Origin: Chloroflexi bacterium bin125
Lineage (GTDB): Bacteria > Chloroflexota > Dehalococcoidia > Bin125
Reading direction: 5' to 3'
Length of the DNA: 47,195 nt
NCBI GenBank assembly: GCA_002239025.1
Contig: MPNM01000008.1
Coordinates: 1 to 47,195 of the forward strand
In this document: piece by piece, positions 1 through 8,871 of the stretch
Layout: every line of letters starts with the position of its first letter
Position numbering within the stretch: the stretch's first letter is position 1
Position numbers and translations under genes: made by a program
The notes under the pieces: model-generated
Databases searched by the model: none
What the model saw: the letters and a program-made list of their open reading frames with translations, nothing else
Told to the model about the DNA's origin: nothing

Positions 1-54
1 CAACGGCTCGATCCGCGCATACTGCTTGTCGCTCAGCGTCGTCTGATAGGTCAT
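1..54 (-). CDS. N-terminus of an IS5-family-like transposase (cut by window edge)
   Basis: Reading leftwards from the ATG at 54-52 gives 18 residues, MTYQTTLSDKQYARIEPL, and then the window ends. This matches the usual start of IS5-family transposases (DUF4096-type, pattern 'LTDEQWERIEPLLP'). The start codon overlaps the stop of the preceding gene as ATGA. About 70 bp upstream on the same strand lies a putative IS end next to CTAG, which is a plausible leader length for this family. The assignment rests on a short motif; the catalytic DDE residues lie outside the window. Confidence 0.55.
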   Translation of the reverse strand, partial: MTYQTTLSDKQYARIEPL

Positions 55-1061
55 CTGGTCACCTGGACCGCGCCGCCATCCGCCTCCCACTCTGGCACAT
101 CTACGCCGCAATGTGAACAGGCCCTAGCTTCATCGGCTACCCAGTCGGCCACTACGTCTTCGTATGGAACGGTCTTCAAGTTTCCGCTCTGGTAGCGCTC
201 CAACGCCGCCTCCGCGATTGCCAGGTCTTCGGCCTCTTCTTCGGGGGAGTAGTCCTCAACTCGTTCCAGGAATCCCCGCCGGCACAACCCAACTACGGCG
301 ACGGCGATAGTCACCGCATCTTGCGCTTCATCAAGGGTGTTCTCAAGGTAGTCCGACTTGTGGTGCCGCACCTGAGTGCGCCAGAGTTCGTCCAACATTG
401 CGGCCAAAGCGGTGACGGTCTCCTCGCCGCGAAACCGGGTGTCCCATTTCTCCGGCTTGTCCTCAAGAGCCCTAATGACTTTGCCAAGTGTGGGCGTCGG
501 ATGCTTGGGAATGACGATTGGCACCAGGATGCTCTCGATCGCTTTTACGGCACTATCGAAGGCTTCGACGGCGCTCGGATCGTCCCGTCGCCAGGCCGCC
601 GTGCACGCGTCCCGAAGATGTGTCGCGGTTGCATCACCCATTGCCAAAGCGATTCGCATTTCCTCTTCTTCTTCTCGCGGAAGACGCCGACGCAGGGTGC
701 TTTCCGCCCGGTCCACCAGATAAGCCGATCCGGCGTCAGAGAGAAGTTGCTCTAGCTCAGTGATTCGAACTGGCACCAGATTGCCCTCTGCAACCAGCCA
801 TTGCGCAATGTTGAGCATCATGTCGGGCTTCTCGCGCACCATCGAACTCAAAATGTCGATAGGACGGTTGCCGAGCACCAGACGCATTTGGAGACTCATC
901 CGATCGCACATTTTTGGGTTTCGTTGTAAGATGCCGGAGCACCATTCCCATAGGTGGGGCGCGAGGTGGGGCGTGACGCGTTCGTCGAGCGCGGGAATCT
1001 CGTAAGCTTCAAGGCCCTGCTGGGCGGTGAACGGCACGTACGGCTTCGGTTCCGTCGTCAT
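51..1061 (-). CDS. Abi/HEPN-like hypothetical protein, 3' end probably altered by IS insertion
   Basis: A 336-residue reading frame from the ATG at 1061 (protein start MTTEPKPYVPF); GGAAGAG lies just upstream of this ATG, whereas an in-frame ATG at 1118 has no ribosome site. It is mostly helical and acidic. The C-terminal half carries the pattern 'AVKAIESILVPIVIPK..PTLGKVI...LWRTQVRHH', resembling the abortive-infection-like C-terminal domain found in many actinobacterial and Chloroflexi hypotheticals. It includes an R-x4-H pair, the signature spacing of HEPN ribonucleases. The last ~25 residues, from ACSHCG onward, lie beyond the putative IS end at 124 and are probably read from IS DNA, so the native C-terminus may be lost. 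Function unknown; an RNase or abortive role is inference. Confidence 0.6.
   Translation of the reverse strand: MTTEPKPYVPFTAQQGLEAYEIPALDERVTPHLAPHLWEWCSGILQRNPKMCDRMSLQMRLVLGNRPIDILSSMVREKPDMMLNIAQWLVAEGNLVPVRITELEQLLSDAGSAYLVDRAESTLRRRLPREEEEEMRIALAMGDATATHLRDACTAAWRRDDPSAVEAFDSAVKAIESILVPIVIPKHPTPTLGKVIRALEDKPEKWDTRFRGEETVTALAAMLDELWRTQVRHHKSDYLENTLDEAQDAVTIAVAVVGLCRRGFLERVEDYSPEEEAEDLAIAEAALERYQSGNLKTVPYEDVVADWVADEARACSHCGVDVPEWEADGGAVQVTR
104..127 (-). mobile_element. Putative left end of an IS5-type element next to a CTAG target
   Basis: On the minus strand the sequence reads CTAG followed by GGCCTGTTCACATTGCGGC. IS5-group elements duplicate a YTAR target such as CTAG. Nearly the same 17 nt (CTAGGGC-n-TGTTCACAT) recurs at 9846-9862. 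The site lies about 70 bp before the transposase start at 54, as expected of an IS end. The other end is outside the window, so the boundary is inferred. Confidence 0.4.
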
Positions 1062-1270
1062 CTCTTCCACGCTTCTCCCTCGCCAGGTGTGCCAGCACCG
1101 AGTTGGATTGTAGCTCATGCGTCCGCACGGATGGGCTAACGATTTGCGCCGTCACAGCCGTAGGTATTCGCTCCTCTTCCTGCTCAGCCTATGCGATTGC
1201 CGTAGGCTCTTGCCCACCCTCTACACTGACTCCACGACCTCTGACCACCCTCCGAATGGAGCTGAATCCC

Positions 1271-2503
1271 ATGAAATTCCATTGGTTCAACCTGATGCCC
1301 TGGCCGCATCTGCCCGACGACTTCCGCGAGACCAACCGCTCCGTCTGGGTCGATGTCGACTCCAAGCTCTATGACCCCGTCGAGGGCCACCGCGTCTACA
1401 ACGAGTACCTCGACCAGCTTGAGTACGCCGCCTCGCTCGGCTTCGACGGCATCGGCGTCAACGAGCATCACCAGAACGCCTACGGGATGATGCCCTCGCC
1501 GCAGATCATGGCCGCGACGCTGGCTCGCCGGACGCAGGACGTGACCCTGCTGTTGCTCGGTCAGTCGATTGCGCTCTACAACCCGCCGACCCGAGTCGCC
1601 GAGGAGATGGCGATGCTCGACGTGATGTCGGGCGGTCGCCTGGTCGCCGGATTCCCGGTCGGCACGTCGATGGATGACAACTTCTGTCTCGGCTCCAACC
1701 CGGCCACGCTGCGTGACAAGTATCGCGAGAACCACGACCTGATCCGCCGCGCCTGGGAGGACCCTGAGGTCTTCTCCTGGAACGGCGAGTACAACAAGAT
1801 TCGCTACGTCAACATCTGGCCGCGCCCGATTCAGAAGCCTCCGCCCATCTGGATCCCCGGCGGCGGCTCGGTCGAGACCTGGGACTTCTGCGCCGAGATG
1901 GGCTACAACTACTCGTACCTGTCCTTCAACGGCTACGTCCGCGGCGAGGCCCTGATGCAGGGCTTCTGGAACCGACTGGGCGAGCTCGGCGTCGAGTTCA
2001 ACCCGTTCCAGGGCGCATTCGCGCAGCAGATCGTGGTCGCCGAGACCGACGATCAGGCCGAACAGATGTACACCGAGCACCTGCAGTACTTCTTCGACAA
2101 GTGCCTGCACGTCTACCCGGGTTTCGCCGACGCTCCCGGCTACCGCACCGAGAACACGATCCGCGCCGGACTCCGCGCCGGCGGTGCACAGGGTCTCGGT
2201 ATCGCCCACACGCTGACCTGGGATGACTGGGTGCGCGAGGGCTACATCGTCGCCGGTTCTCCGGACTCGGTCACCGAACAGATCGAAGCGCTGGCGACCA
2301 AGCTGCAGGTCGGCCACCTCGTCGCGCTGCTGCACTGCGGCAACATGCCCGACGACAAGGCCAGGGCCTCAACCAAGCTCTTCGCCGAGCAGGTGATGCC
2401 GCGGGTCAAGCACATCTGGGAAGACTACGAAGACCACTGGTCGCCAAAGCCCATCGGCTCGCAGCACGTCGCGACGCCCGCCCCGGTGCTCAGCGCGAAC
2501 TAA
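1271..2503 (+). CDS. Luciferase-like (LLM class) flavin-dependent monooxygenase
   Basis: A 410-residue protein of the bacterial luciferase superfamily (PF00296), which uses reduced flavin (FMNH2 or F420) to oxidise small organic substrates in the cytoplasm. Visible family signatures are the N-terminal MPWPHLPDDF strand, 'GFDGIGVNEHHQNAYGMMPSP' broken around the EHH, 'YNPPTRVAEEMAMLDVMSGGR' around the barrel, the WIPGGGS turn near residue 195, and a late 'GSPDSVTEQIEAL' segment. The ATG at 1271 was chosen because GGAG ends 9 nt upstream and its paralogue at 2749 starts at the same point; the frame is open further upstream to 1103 without a ribosome site. It shares most of its length with the next gene. 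The substrate cannot be told. Confidence 0.9.
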   Translation: MKFHWFNLMPWPHLPDDFRETNRSVWVDVDSKLYDPVEGHRVYNEYLDQLEYAASLGFDGIGVNEHHQNAYGMMPSPQIMAATLARRTQDVTLLLLGQSIALYNPPTRVAEEMAMLDVMSGGRLVAGFPVGTSMDDNFCLGSNPATLRDKYRENHDLIRRAWEDPEVFSWNGEYNKIRYVNIWPRPIQKPPPIWIPGGGSVETWDFCAEMGYNYSYLSFNGYVRGEALMQGFWNRLGELGVEFNPFQGAFAQQIVVAETDDQAEQMYTEHLQYFFDKCLHVYPGFADAPGYRTENTIRAGLRAGGAQGLGIAHTLTWDDWVREGYIVAGSPDSVTEQIEALATKLQVGHLVALLHCGNMPDDKARASTKLFAEQVMPRVKHIWEDYEDHWSPKPIGSQHVATPAPVLSAN

Positions 2504-2573
2504 CGATTCGTCTCGATACGGCGCCAATCAGCTTCCCGCTGCCTTGCAAGAGACTGATGCATGACCTCCAATT

Positions 2574-2710
2574 CTCCTCTCCCCCCCTTTGCGGGGGGAG
2601 ATGTCACGGAGTGACAGAGGGGGGTGGCTGGTGACTAGCGGATAGGGCTGCCAAACAGGGATCCCCTCTCTGCCTTCGGCATCTCCCCCGCAAGGGGGGA
2701 GAAGGGGAGT
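2574..2710. repeat. Dispersed GC-rich palindromic repeat, double copy
   Basis: Two inverted units face each other. The left unit has CCCCCC-TTGCGGGGGG with GATGTCACGGAGTGACAGAGG; the right unit has CTCTGCCTTCGGCATCTCC then CCCCGCAAGGGGGG. The units recur at 4865, 9896, 21558, 35832 and 44345. This copy lies between two monooxygenase genes of the same direction and could form a strong RNA hairpin. Confidence 0.8.
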
Positions 2711-2748
2711 AATGCATCAGCCTTACCAAGGCAGAGCAGAGGCCGACA

Positions 2749-4011
2749 GTGAAGTTCCACTGGTTTCACGGGATGCCCTGGCCGCATCTGCCGCCTGACT
2801 TCCGCGACCGATCCAACTCTGTCTGGGTCGACGTCGACTCCCGCTACTACGACCCAATCGTCGGGCACCGCCTCTACCACGAGTACCTCGACCAGATGGA
2901 ATATGCCGAGCAGGTTGGCTTCGACGGACTGATCGTCAACGAGCACCACCAGAACGCCGTCGGTCTGATGCCCTCGCCTCAACTGATGGCGGCGGCATTG
3001 GCACGACGCACAACGCGGGCGGCAATCATCATGTTGGGCACCTCGCTGCCGCTCTACAACCCGCCGACCCGGCTGGCGGAAGAGTTGGCCATGCTTGACG
3101 TTCTTTCCGGCGGACGACTTGTGGCCGGTCTGCCGGTCGGCACGACGATGGATGCCTGCTTCGCGTACGGCGCCAATCCCGCCACGATCCGCGATCGATA
3201 CCGCGAGCACCACGACCTCGTAATGCGTGCGCTCTCCGAGCCAGAGCCATTCGCCTGGAATGGCGAGTTCAGCAAGCTGCGCTACGTCAACATCTGGCCG
3301 CGACCGATCCAGCAGCCGATTCCTGTCTGGATTCCCGGAGGCGGCAGCGCCGAGACCTGGGACTTCTGCGCCGAGATGGGCTACAGCTATTCGTGTCTCT
3401 CGTTCGACGGGCGATTCCATGCCGAAGAGGTTCTGGACGCCTACTGGTCGCGACTGGCCGAATTGGCAGTGCCGTTCAATCCCTACCAGGGCGCAGTCAA
3501 CCAGACATTCGCGGTCGCTGAGACCGACGCCGAGGCACGCGAACGCTACGACCCGCATCTCCACTACAACTGGTACGTGGGCAAACACCTCGATCCACGC
3601 TGGGCAAATGCCCCGGGCTACACGAGCGAACGGACCATGCGGGAGTCGGGCGCGGCAACCCAGGCACCGCCTACGCCTGAGCCGAGCTTCGATGAACGCA
3701 TCGCGAGCGGTACGCTGATTGCCGGGTCACCGGAGTCGGTGACCGAACAGGTCGAGGATCTGGTCAAGCGATTGCGGGTCGGGCATCTGATCGGCGTCTT
3801 CCAGTTCGGGGACATGCCGACCGAACTGACCAATCGCAACACCCGGCTCTTCGCCGAACACGTGATCCCCAGGCTGCGGCATCTGTGGGGTGAATATGTT
3901 GACCATTGGTCGCCCACGCCGCTCAACAGACCAGAAGCAATCGGCCGCGACCAAACAGAATCGAAGACATCCGAACAAGCTGAAACGCTGGAACTCGCAG
4001 GAATCAACTGA
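2749..4011 (+). CDS. Luciferase-like (LLM class) flavin-dependent monooxygenase, paralogue of the preceding gene
   Basis: A 420-residue luciferase-superfamily monooxygenase, clearly a duplicate of the gene at 1271 (shared MPWPHLP, NEHHQNA, YNPPTRLAEE, LSGGRLVAG, NIWPRPIQQP, WIPGGGSAETWDFCAEMGY). It starts with GTG at 2749, AGAGG lying about 7 nt upstream; the paralogue begins at the matching residue. A Pro-rich insertion near residues 300-312 and a longer polar C-terminal tail distinguish it. Its stop overlaps the ATG of the alpha/beta hydrolase as TGATG, so the two are probably translationally coupled. The hydrolase suggests cleavage of an ester, lactone or ring-opened product made by the oxygenase (inference). 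Confidence 0.9.
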   Translation: MKFHWFHGMPWPHLPPDFRDRSNSVWVDVDSRYYDPIVGHRLYHEYLDQMEYAEQVGFDGLIVNEHHQNAVGLMPSPQLMAAALARRTTRAAIIMLGTSLPLYNPPTRLAEELAMLDVLSGGRLVAGLPVGTTMDACFAYGANPATIRDRYREHHDLVMRALSEPEPFAWNGEFSKLRYVNIWPRPIQQPIPVWIPGGGSAETWDFCAEMGYSYSCLSFDGRFHAEEVLDAYWSRLAELAVPFNPYQGAVNQTFAVAETDAEARERYDPHLHYNWYVGKHLDPRWANAPGYTSERTMRESGAATQAPPTPEPSFDERIASGTLIAGSPESVTEQVEDLVKRLRVGHLIGVFQFGDMPTELTNRNTRLFAEHVIPRLRHLWGEYVDHWSPTPLNRPEAIGRDQTESKTSEQAETLELAGIN

Positions 4012-4799
4012 TGGCTGAACTCAAGACCCTAGACCTACGCCCCGGCGGCCAGACCGCCCACGTCTGGGAAGGCGGCGACCCCGCCTCGTCGGCGCTGCTC
4101 TTCCTCCACCCGGTCACCGGCATCCCTCGCTGGGGAGACGCCCTCGAGGCGCTGGCCAAGGACTTCCATGTCATCGCGCCTTACCAACCGGGCTGGGGTC
4201 CGGCCAAGGACGACCTGCCCGGCGTCCGCGACGGACTCGACCTCGTGCTGTTCAACGTCGACCTGCTGGGCACGCTCGGCGTCGACTCGGCTCACGTGGT
4301 CGGTATCAGCATCGGCGCCTGGATTGGCGCAGAGATTGCGGCCATTCGGCCCGACGCTGTGCAGTCGCTGACGTTGGTCAACCCGCTTGGCCTGTGGTCC
4401 GAGAATCACCCCGGCGAGGACCTCTTCGCGCAGCACCCAGGTCACCCGACCGCCGTGCTCTTCAGCGACCCCGACAAGCGCGCCGAGCTACTGATGGAAG
4501 GCCGTGACGCGCTCGATGCCTACGTCGAAGAGTTGCTCGACCTGCGCGCCTCGGCCAAGTTCCTCTGGCCGATCCCCGACACCGGAGTTGGACGCCGCCT
4601 GATGCGGATCGACACCCGAACGCTCGTCGCCACCTCCGCCAACGACAACATCGTCGCGAAGGAAATGGGTGACATCTGGCGAGCCGCGATCCCCGGAGCG
4701 CAGTCAGTCGAGCTCGCAGACTCCGGCCACCTGGCAGACCTCGAAGCCCCCGAAGCCCTCTCCAACCTCGTCCGAGACTTCACACTTTCGGGAGCATGA
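4011..4799 (+). CDS. Alpha/beta hydrolase
   Basis: A 262-residue alpha/beta-hydrolase-fold enzyme. It has an oxyanion-region LHPVTG stretch near residue 33, a nucleophile elbow GISIGAW placing a serine near residue 99, and a C-terminal 'DSGHLADLEAPEAL' segment carrying the catalytic histidine. The serine nucleophile points to an esterase, lactonase or C-C hydrolase rather than a haloalkane dehalogenase. The start codon overlaps the stop of the upstream monooxygenase (TGATG), which links it to that oxidation step. No signal peptide is seen, so it is cytoplasmic. Substrate unknown. Confidence 0.88.
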   Translation: MAELKTLDLRPGGQTAHVWEGGDPASSALLFLHPVTGIPRWGDALEALAKDFHVIAPYQPGWGPAKDDLPGVRDGLDLVLFNVDLLGTLGVDSAHVVGISIGAWIGAEIAAIRPDAVQSLTLVNPLGLWSENHPGEDLFAQHPGHPTAVLFSDPDKRAELLMEGRDALDAYVEELLDLRASAKFLWPIPDTGVGRRLMRIDTRTLVATSANDNIVAKEMGDIWRAAIPGAQSVELADSGHLADLEAPEALSNLVRDFTLSGA

Positions 4800-4864
4800 C
4801 GGCCTAGGATCTGCTCCTCCTCGACGCCGTGAACCCAGATCAACCACTTCCTGTGCCCCATTCC

Positions 4865-4910
4865 GCTCTCCCCCCCTTGCGGGGGGAGATGCCGAAGGCA
4901 GAGGGGGGGC
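4865..4910. repeat. Dispersed GC-rich palindromic repeat, single copy
   Basis: CTCTCCCCCC-TTGC-GGGGGGAGATGCC followed by GAAGGCAGAGGGGG, the same unit as at 2574-2710. It lies 65 bp after the hydrolase stop and could act as a hairpin at the mRNA end. The rest of the 254-bp gap to the next gene shows nothing else recognisable. Confidence 0.75.
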
Positions 4911-5053
4911 GCTCCCCATCTCACCCTCGAGACGTTCCTGATCTTGTTGCTTTGCTCACAATGTGACGAGAGCTCGGACGGTCAATCCCATCGGTGCTGA
5001 GACACCAGGCCAGGCAAGCGGAACCAACCCCGCGGCACTAGCATCCCATCTGT

Positions 5054-7801
5054 ATGGGACGTTCATGTCGCTGCGTCGTGTTGCTGCTGGCCGTCTTGTC
5101 GTTCTTTGCGTTCAGTGCGACGGCCCTGGCCGATGATCCTGAGCCATTGACGGTCTCAGCGAGTTCCACTCGTGAGACCTGCACGATCGGTTCCGTAACC
5201 ACGCTGGACTACAACATCGTCGGAGGGGTCCCACCCTACCAAGTCACGGTCGACGGTCGGGAAATCGAGCAGCACTCCGACCCGAACTACATCCCCTGTC
5301 GGACGTCTGAGTTCTGGTGGCCGCTGGAGGAACTTGGCGGCGACGGCACGCAGCGAATCAGCGTGAGAGTGAGCGATAGCGCGGGTTCGCGAGCGTATGC
5401 CCTCGCCAAAGTTCGGCACGTGCCGCCGCTTCCGGCTCCCAGGTACGTGGAGGTGACGAGTGGAGTGGACGGACGCTCTGCGGCGCACTTGACCGTCGAC
5501 TGGAATGTCCCATACTTGCCGCCCGAGCAACGGACCGGTGAAGCTGTCATTCGCCGGCGCGTCAAAGGAAGCAATGCATGGACAGTTGAGCTCCATCAAG
5601 GAGAGCAAACTTACGGTTTCACCTACCAAACTTCCTTTCGCGTTGACTCGCCGCCTGGCGGAGAGCAGCAGGAAGTACAGGTTGCACAGATTCGCCACCC
5701 GCACGATCTTCAGGCACCGGACGCCTTGCGCTGGTCACCGACAGCATTGGTCACGACCGCAGCGCATCCGCACGAGTTGCAAGCCGAGGCGACGCACGAC
5801 GCGATCACTCTGAGTTGGGGTCCGCATGCCCCGAATCTCACCTACGTTGCTGAACTGTCGGCGGTCGAGGCGGACCCGTACCGATCTCGGAAGAGAGTTC
5901 GCGTTACGACTGGTCCGCTGTACCAGGCACGATTCGCCGACTTGCAACCTAACACGCTGTACGGAGTCGCGGTGTACCGCGATGATGGGCGTGATTGGCC
6001 GACCGTGCTCGACCAACATCGCTTCGAGATACGCACCGAACCGGCGCCCGAGGGCTGGTCGACTCCTTCGTGGATACCAACCAACATTACGGCAGCCGCG
6101 ACTGACGGTGAGTTGGAGGTGACATGGACACCGCCTTCGACCGGCGCCCGCCACGAAACAACTGTTTGCGCCTATCCGAACAACAATCCATTTGGTCAAC
6201 GATGCGAAACAGTGTATCCGGGCCAATCAAGTGCTCGCTTACGCCTTGCAACTCTAGGATTTGGCGGCACATTTCGAGTTCGTGTCGAGACCCAGACGAT
6301 CCCGGCTGGGAAGAGCCAAATTGACATACACGTACCGACTTACGACACCAACTTTCCTACTCGAGGCGAGCCGGCGTCTGCACCTCGATTGACTGACTTC
6401 TATTGGATTCCCACGCCTTGGAAGGACTTCGTCGATCCACACGTCGGGGACTGGACATTTGAATGGGATCCTGACGGCGCAGAAATCTCTGAAGTTTCCT
6501 GGCAGCACCGAGGTCAGTACGTCACTCGCGAAGCTCGTATCGGACACGTCTCAATGGAGCTGGCAGAGGGGCATGTTCCTGAAGCGGTCCGTGTAAGGCT
6601 GTTGCGAGAGGGAGTATGGACTCCTTGGTCAGCACCGGCAGAGGTGCCCCAATTCACCAGGCCTATTGGCAGACTTCGATTCGCAGAACGAGGTGATGTT
6701 CTGCAGTTTCGATGGGAGCACCCCGAAATCGATGTCGAAGTCGAAGGATATCGAATTTACGTGCGACGGAATCAGGGACCTGAAGAGGTGTTTGATGTCG
6801 GTCGTCAGACCACCGCCGAGATATCGATCAGGCCGAACGACGAGGAGTATTGGGTGAGTGTCGCTCCACTCATCGAAGGGTATGGGGAACTAGGACGGAG
6901 GCAACCCGACAGCTACAAGCTGTTACCACTTACATTCAAGATGAATGCGCGCTTTTCGCCTTGTCCAGCAGAGCAGCGGGCGCCGCTTCTAGTTCAGTGG
7001 AGCATCATTGGCGGCGCGCGTCCGTTCATCGTGTCAATGGGCGACGCGCTGGGGTTCAAGACCGAAGAACGTAGTGGCTACTTCGTCGTCGAATGTCAAA
7101 CAGAGGCAGATGGCACAATGTCAGACATCTCAGGGTGGGTCATCGATTCGACTGGGCAAACCACGGTCGAGTACGTCGAGACCTACGACTCCTGGTACGG
7201 CGGGGGGCACCAAGACGAGAGCTACCGCGAGATTAGTTTCGGCCCGCGTAGCGTTCATCGTGACCACATTCTGCTGAGTTGGAGTTGCCGCTATTGGCCC
7301 TTTACCGCTGTACTGCGTTGGCGAGAAGACAGTCAAATCGATTGGAGATATGTCCTTGAGCTTGAACAACAGCGGCACGATGACTACCTCTGTCGAGGTG
7401 CTTGGCAGGGTCTCAAGCCTCTGGGCACCTACGAGTATCAACTTGCTCGGTATGAACGGTCGGAACAGCTCAGACGACCTGAGAGGCTGCAGTGGTCGCA
7501 GGCTGAGACGGTGACGACGCCTGGTGATGCTCAAGGCCTCTCAATCGAGAGAGATGGTGAGACGATTACCGTGCAGTGGCTGCGGCAGCCTGAAGCATGG
7601 GCGTATCTTGTTGGCCTGCGCGCCGAAGGGCGCACATGGTGGAAGCGATATGACCCTAGCGGCGAAGCGAATGAAACTGTCTTCTTCTATCGAGTGCCCA
7701 CTGACTTGTCTCTAAGCGTAGAGCTCATTAGCCCTCCTCTGGAAGATGGTGAAGAAGTGAGATCGCAAGGCTACGACCCAAACATCGCTTCCGGCCACTA
7801 G
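5054..7801 (+). CDS. Large secreted protein with Ig-like and fibronectin type III-like modules
   Basis: A 915-residue exported protein. A Sec signal peptide covers residues 1-26 (hydrophobic core VVLLLAVLSFFAF, cleavage after ALA). The mature part is a string of beta-sandwich modules. An Ig-like unit near 45-120 carries VGGVPPYQVTVDG, and Fn3-like units follow with repeated 'ITLSW', 'LEVTW', 'LQFRW' strands. The C-terminal part (about 630-915) repeats the N-terminal order: an Ig-like unit with IGGARPFIVSMG, an Fn3-like unit with 'ILLSW', then 'RLQWSQAETVTTPG' matching 'ALRWSPTALVTTAA'. No transmembrane anchor, LPXTG or catalytic domain is seen. A surface adhesion or binding role is inferred. 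Base composition drops in the middle compared with its neighbours. Confidence 0.75.
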   Translation: MGRSCRCVVLLLAVLSFFAFSATALADDPEPLTVSASSTRETCTIGSVTTLDYNIVGGVPPYQVTVDGREIEQHSDPNYIPCRTSEFWWPLEELGGDGTQRISVRVSDSAGSRAYALAKVRHVPPLPAPRYVEVTSGVDGRSAAHLTVDWNVPYLPPEQRTGEAVIRRRVKGSNAWTVELHQGEQTYGFTYQTSFRVDSPPGGEQQEVQVAQIRHPHDLQAPDALRWSPTALVTTAAHPHELQAEATHDAITLSWGPHAPNLTYVAELSAVEADPYRSRKRVRVTTGPLYQARFADLQPNTLYGVAVYRDDGRDWPTVLDQHRFEIRTEPAPEGWSTPSWIPTNITAAATDGELEVTWTPPSTGARHETTVCAYPNNNPFGQRCETVYPGQSSARLRLATLGFGGTFRVRVETQTIPAGKSQIDIHVPTYDTNFPTRGEPASAPRLTDFYWIPTPWKDFVDPHVGDWTFEWDPDGAEISEVSWQHRGQYVTREARIGHVSMELAEGHVPEAVRVRLLREGVWTPWSAPAEVPQFTRPIGRLRFAERGDVLQFRWEHPEIDVEVEGYRIYVRRNQGPEEVFDVGRQTTAEISIRPNDEEYWVSVAPLIEGYGELGRRQPDSYKLLPLTFKMNARFSPCPAEQRAPLLVQWSIIGGARPFIVSMGDALGFKTEERSGYFVVECQTEADGTMSDISGWVIDSTGQTTVEYVETYDSWYGGGHQDESYREISFGPRSVHRDHILLSWSCRYWPFTAVLRWREDSQIDWRYVLELEQQRHDDYLCRGAWQGLKPLGTYEYQLARYERSEQLRRPERLQWSQAETVTTPGDAQGLSIERDGETITVQWLRQPEAWAYLVGLRAEGRTWWKRYDPSGEANETVFFYRVPTDLSLSVELISPPLEDGEEVRSQGYDPNIASGH

Positions 7802-7857
7802 CTGACGTGCGTCGGAACCTCGCGCCGATACCCTGTTTCCGAGATGGGAGCGACTTC

Positions 7858-8817
7858 ATGACCAACTTCGGACTGACTCTGACCAACCGCGGCGTTGTCA
7901 CTGGCGATTCCTCGCTTGAGGAGATGTATGACCTGACACGCCTTGTCGACGCGGATGAGCGCTGGGACTCGGTCTGGGTTGGCGATTCGATTACAGCCAA
8001 GCCTCGGCTGGATGCCCTGTCTCTGATGAGTGCGTTGGCGGCTCGCACCGAGCGCGTTCGGATTGGGCCCGGCTGTTTTGCCACGACTCCGGTGCGACCG
8101 GCGACGCTGCTCGCCTATCAGCTCGCGGCGATCGATGTGATTTCCAACGGACGGCTGACATTTGCCGCCTGCATGGGCGCTGCCGACAACTCCGAGTTCG
8201 AACACTTCTGCGTGCCCGCCGTTACCCGTTCGGGTCGGATGGAGGAGGCGATCGAGATCATCCGCCTGCTCACCTCCGAGGACAACGCGTCCTACCACGG
8301 CAAGTACAACGACTTCGACAACCTGACCATCGAGCCGCACTCGATCCAGCGGCCGATCCCGATCCTCGTCGTCTCCAATCCCAATCCCAACGATGCTCGC
8401 AACCGGGAGCGCGGTCTGAGCCGCGTGGCCCGGCTGGGCGACGGCTGGATGTCGACGACGCTGACGCCGGAACTGCTTGGCGAATACCTCGGCGACATCC
8501 GCCGCTACGCCGCCGCCGCCGGCCGTGAGCTACCCGACGACTTCGATGTCGTCGCCTTCCACTCGGTGATGATCGACCACGACCGCGACGCCGCCTTCGC
8601 TGAGGCCAAGCGCTTCCTCGACGACTACTACTTCCTTGACCACTCCGAGGCGATGGTCCGTCGCTGGTGCTCCTACGGCCCACCCGAGCAGGCCGTCGAA
8701 GACATCCAGCGCTACATCGATGCCGGCGCGACGACCGTGCTGCTCAGGATCTGCAGCGGCGATCAGACAGGGCAGTATCAGCGGATCTCGCAGGAAGTCC
8801 TGCCCGCCTTCGTCTGA
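7858..8817 (+). CDS. Luciferase-like flavin-dependent oxidoreductase (short form)
   Basis: A 319-residue luciferase-superfamily oxidoreductase, about 90 residues shorter than the genes at 1271 and 2749 and of a different subgroup. Features: FGLTLTNRGVV at the N-terminus, 'DERWDSVWVGDSITAKPRLD', 'RTERVRIGPGCFATTPVRPA', and 'DGWMSTTLTPELLGEYLGDI' in the second half. The ATG at 7858 has GGGAG 7 nt upstream; the open frame upstream of it has no ribosome site. A close paralogue follows 54 bp later, so the pair arose by tandem duplication and probably shares a transcript. Either FMN or F420 could be the cofactor. Confidence 0.9.
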   Translation: MTNFGLTLTNRGVVTGDSSLEEMYDLTRLVDADERWDSVWVGDSITAKPRLDALSLMSALAARTERVRIGPGCFATTPVRPATLLAYQLAAIDVISNGRLTFAACMGAADNSEFEHFCVPAVTRSGRMEEAIEIIRLLTSEDNASYHGKYNDFDNLTIEPHSIQRPIPILVVSNPNPNDARNRERGLSRVARLGDGWMSTTLTPELLGEYLGDIRRYAAAAGRELPDDFDVVAFHSVMIDHDRDAAFAEAKRFLDDYYFLDHSEAMVRRWCSYGPPEQAVEDIQRYIDAGATTVLLRICSGDQTGQYQRISQEVLPAFV

Positions 8818-8871
8818 ACGCACCAGCCCTTCGCAGTCACTACCCTGCTGACGCACGAACGGAGGCTCAGC

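Noticed and set aside
1184-2335. Long reverse-strand open frame of 383 codons inside the first monooxygenase gene
   Set aside because: It is the antisense shadow of a high-GC gene; its protein is Arg/Val/Asp-rich without any family motif, and the forward gene has clear homology features.
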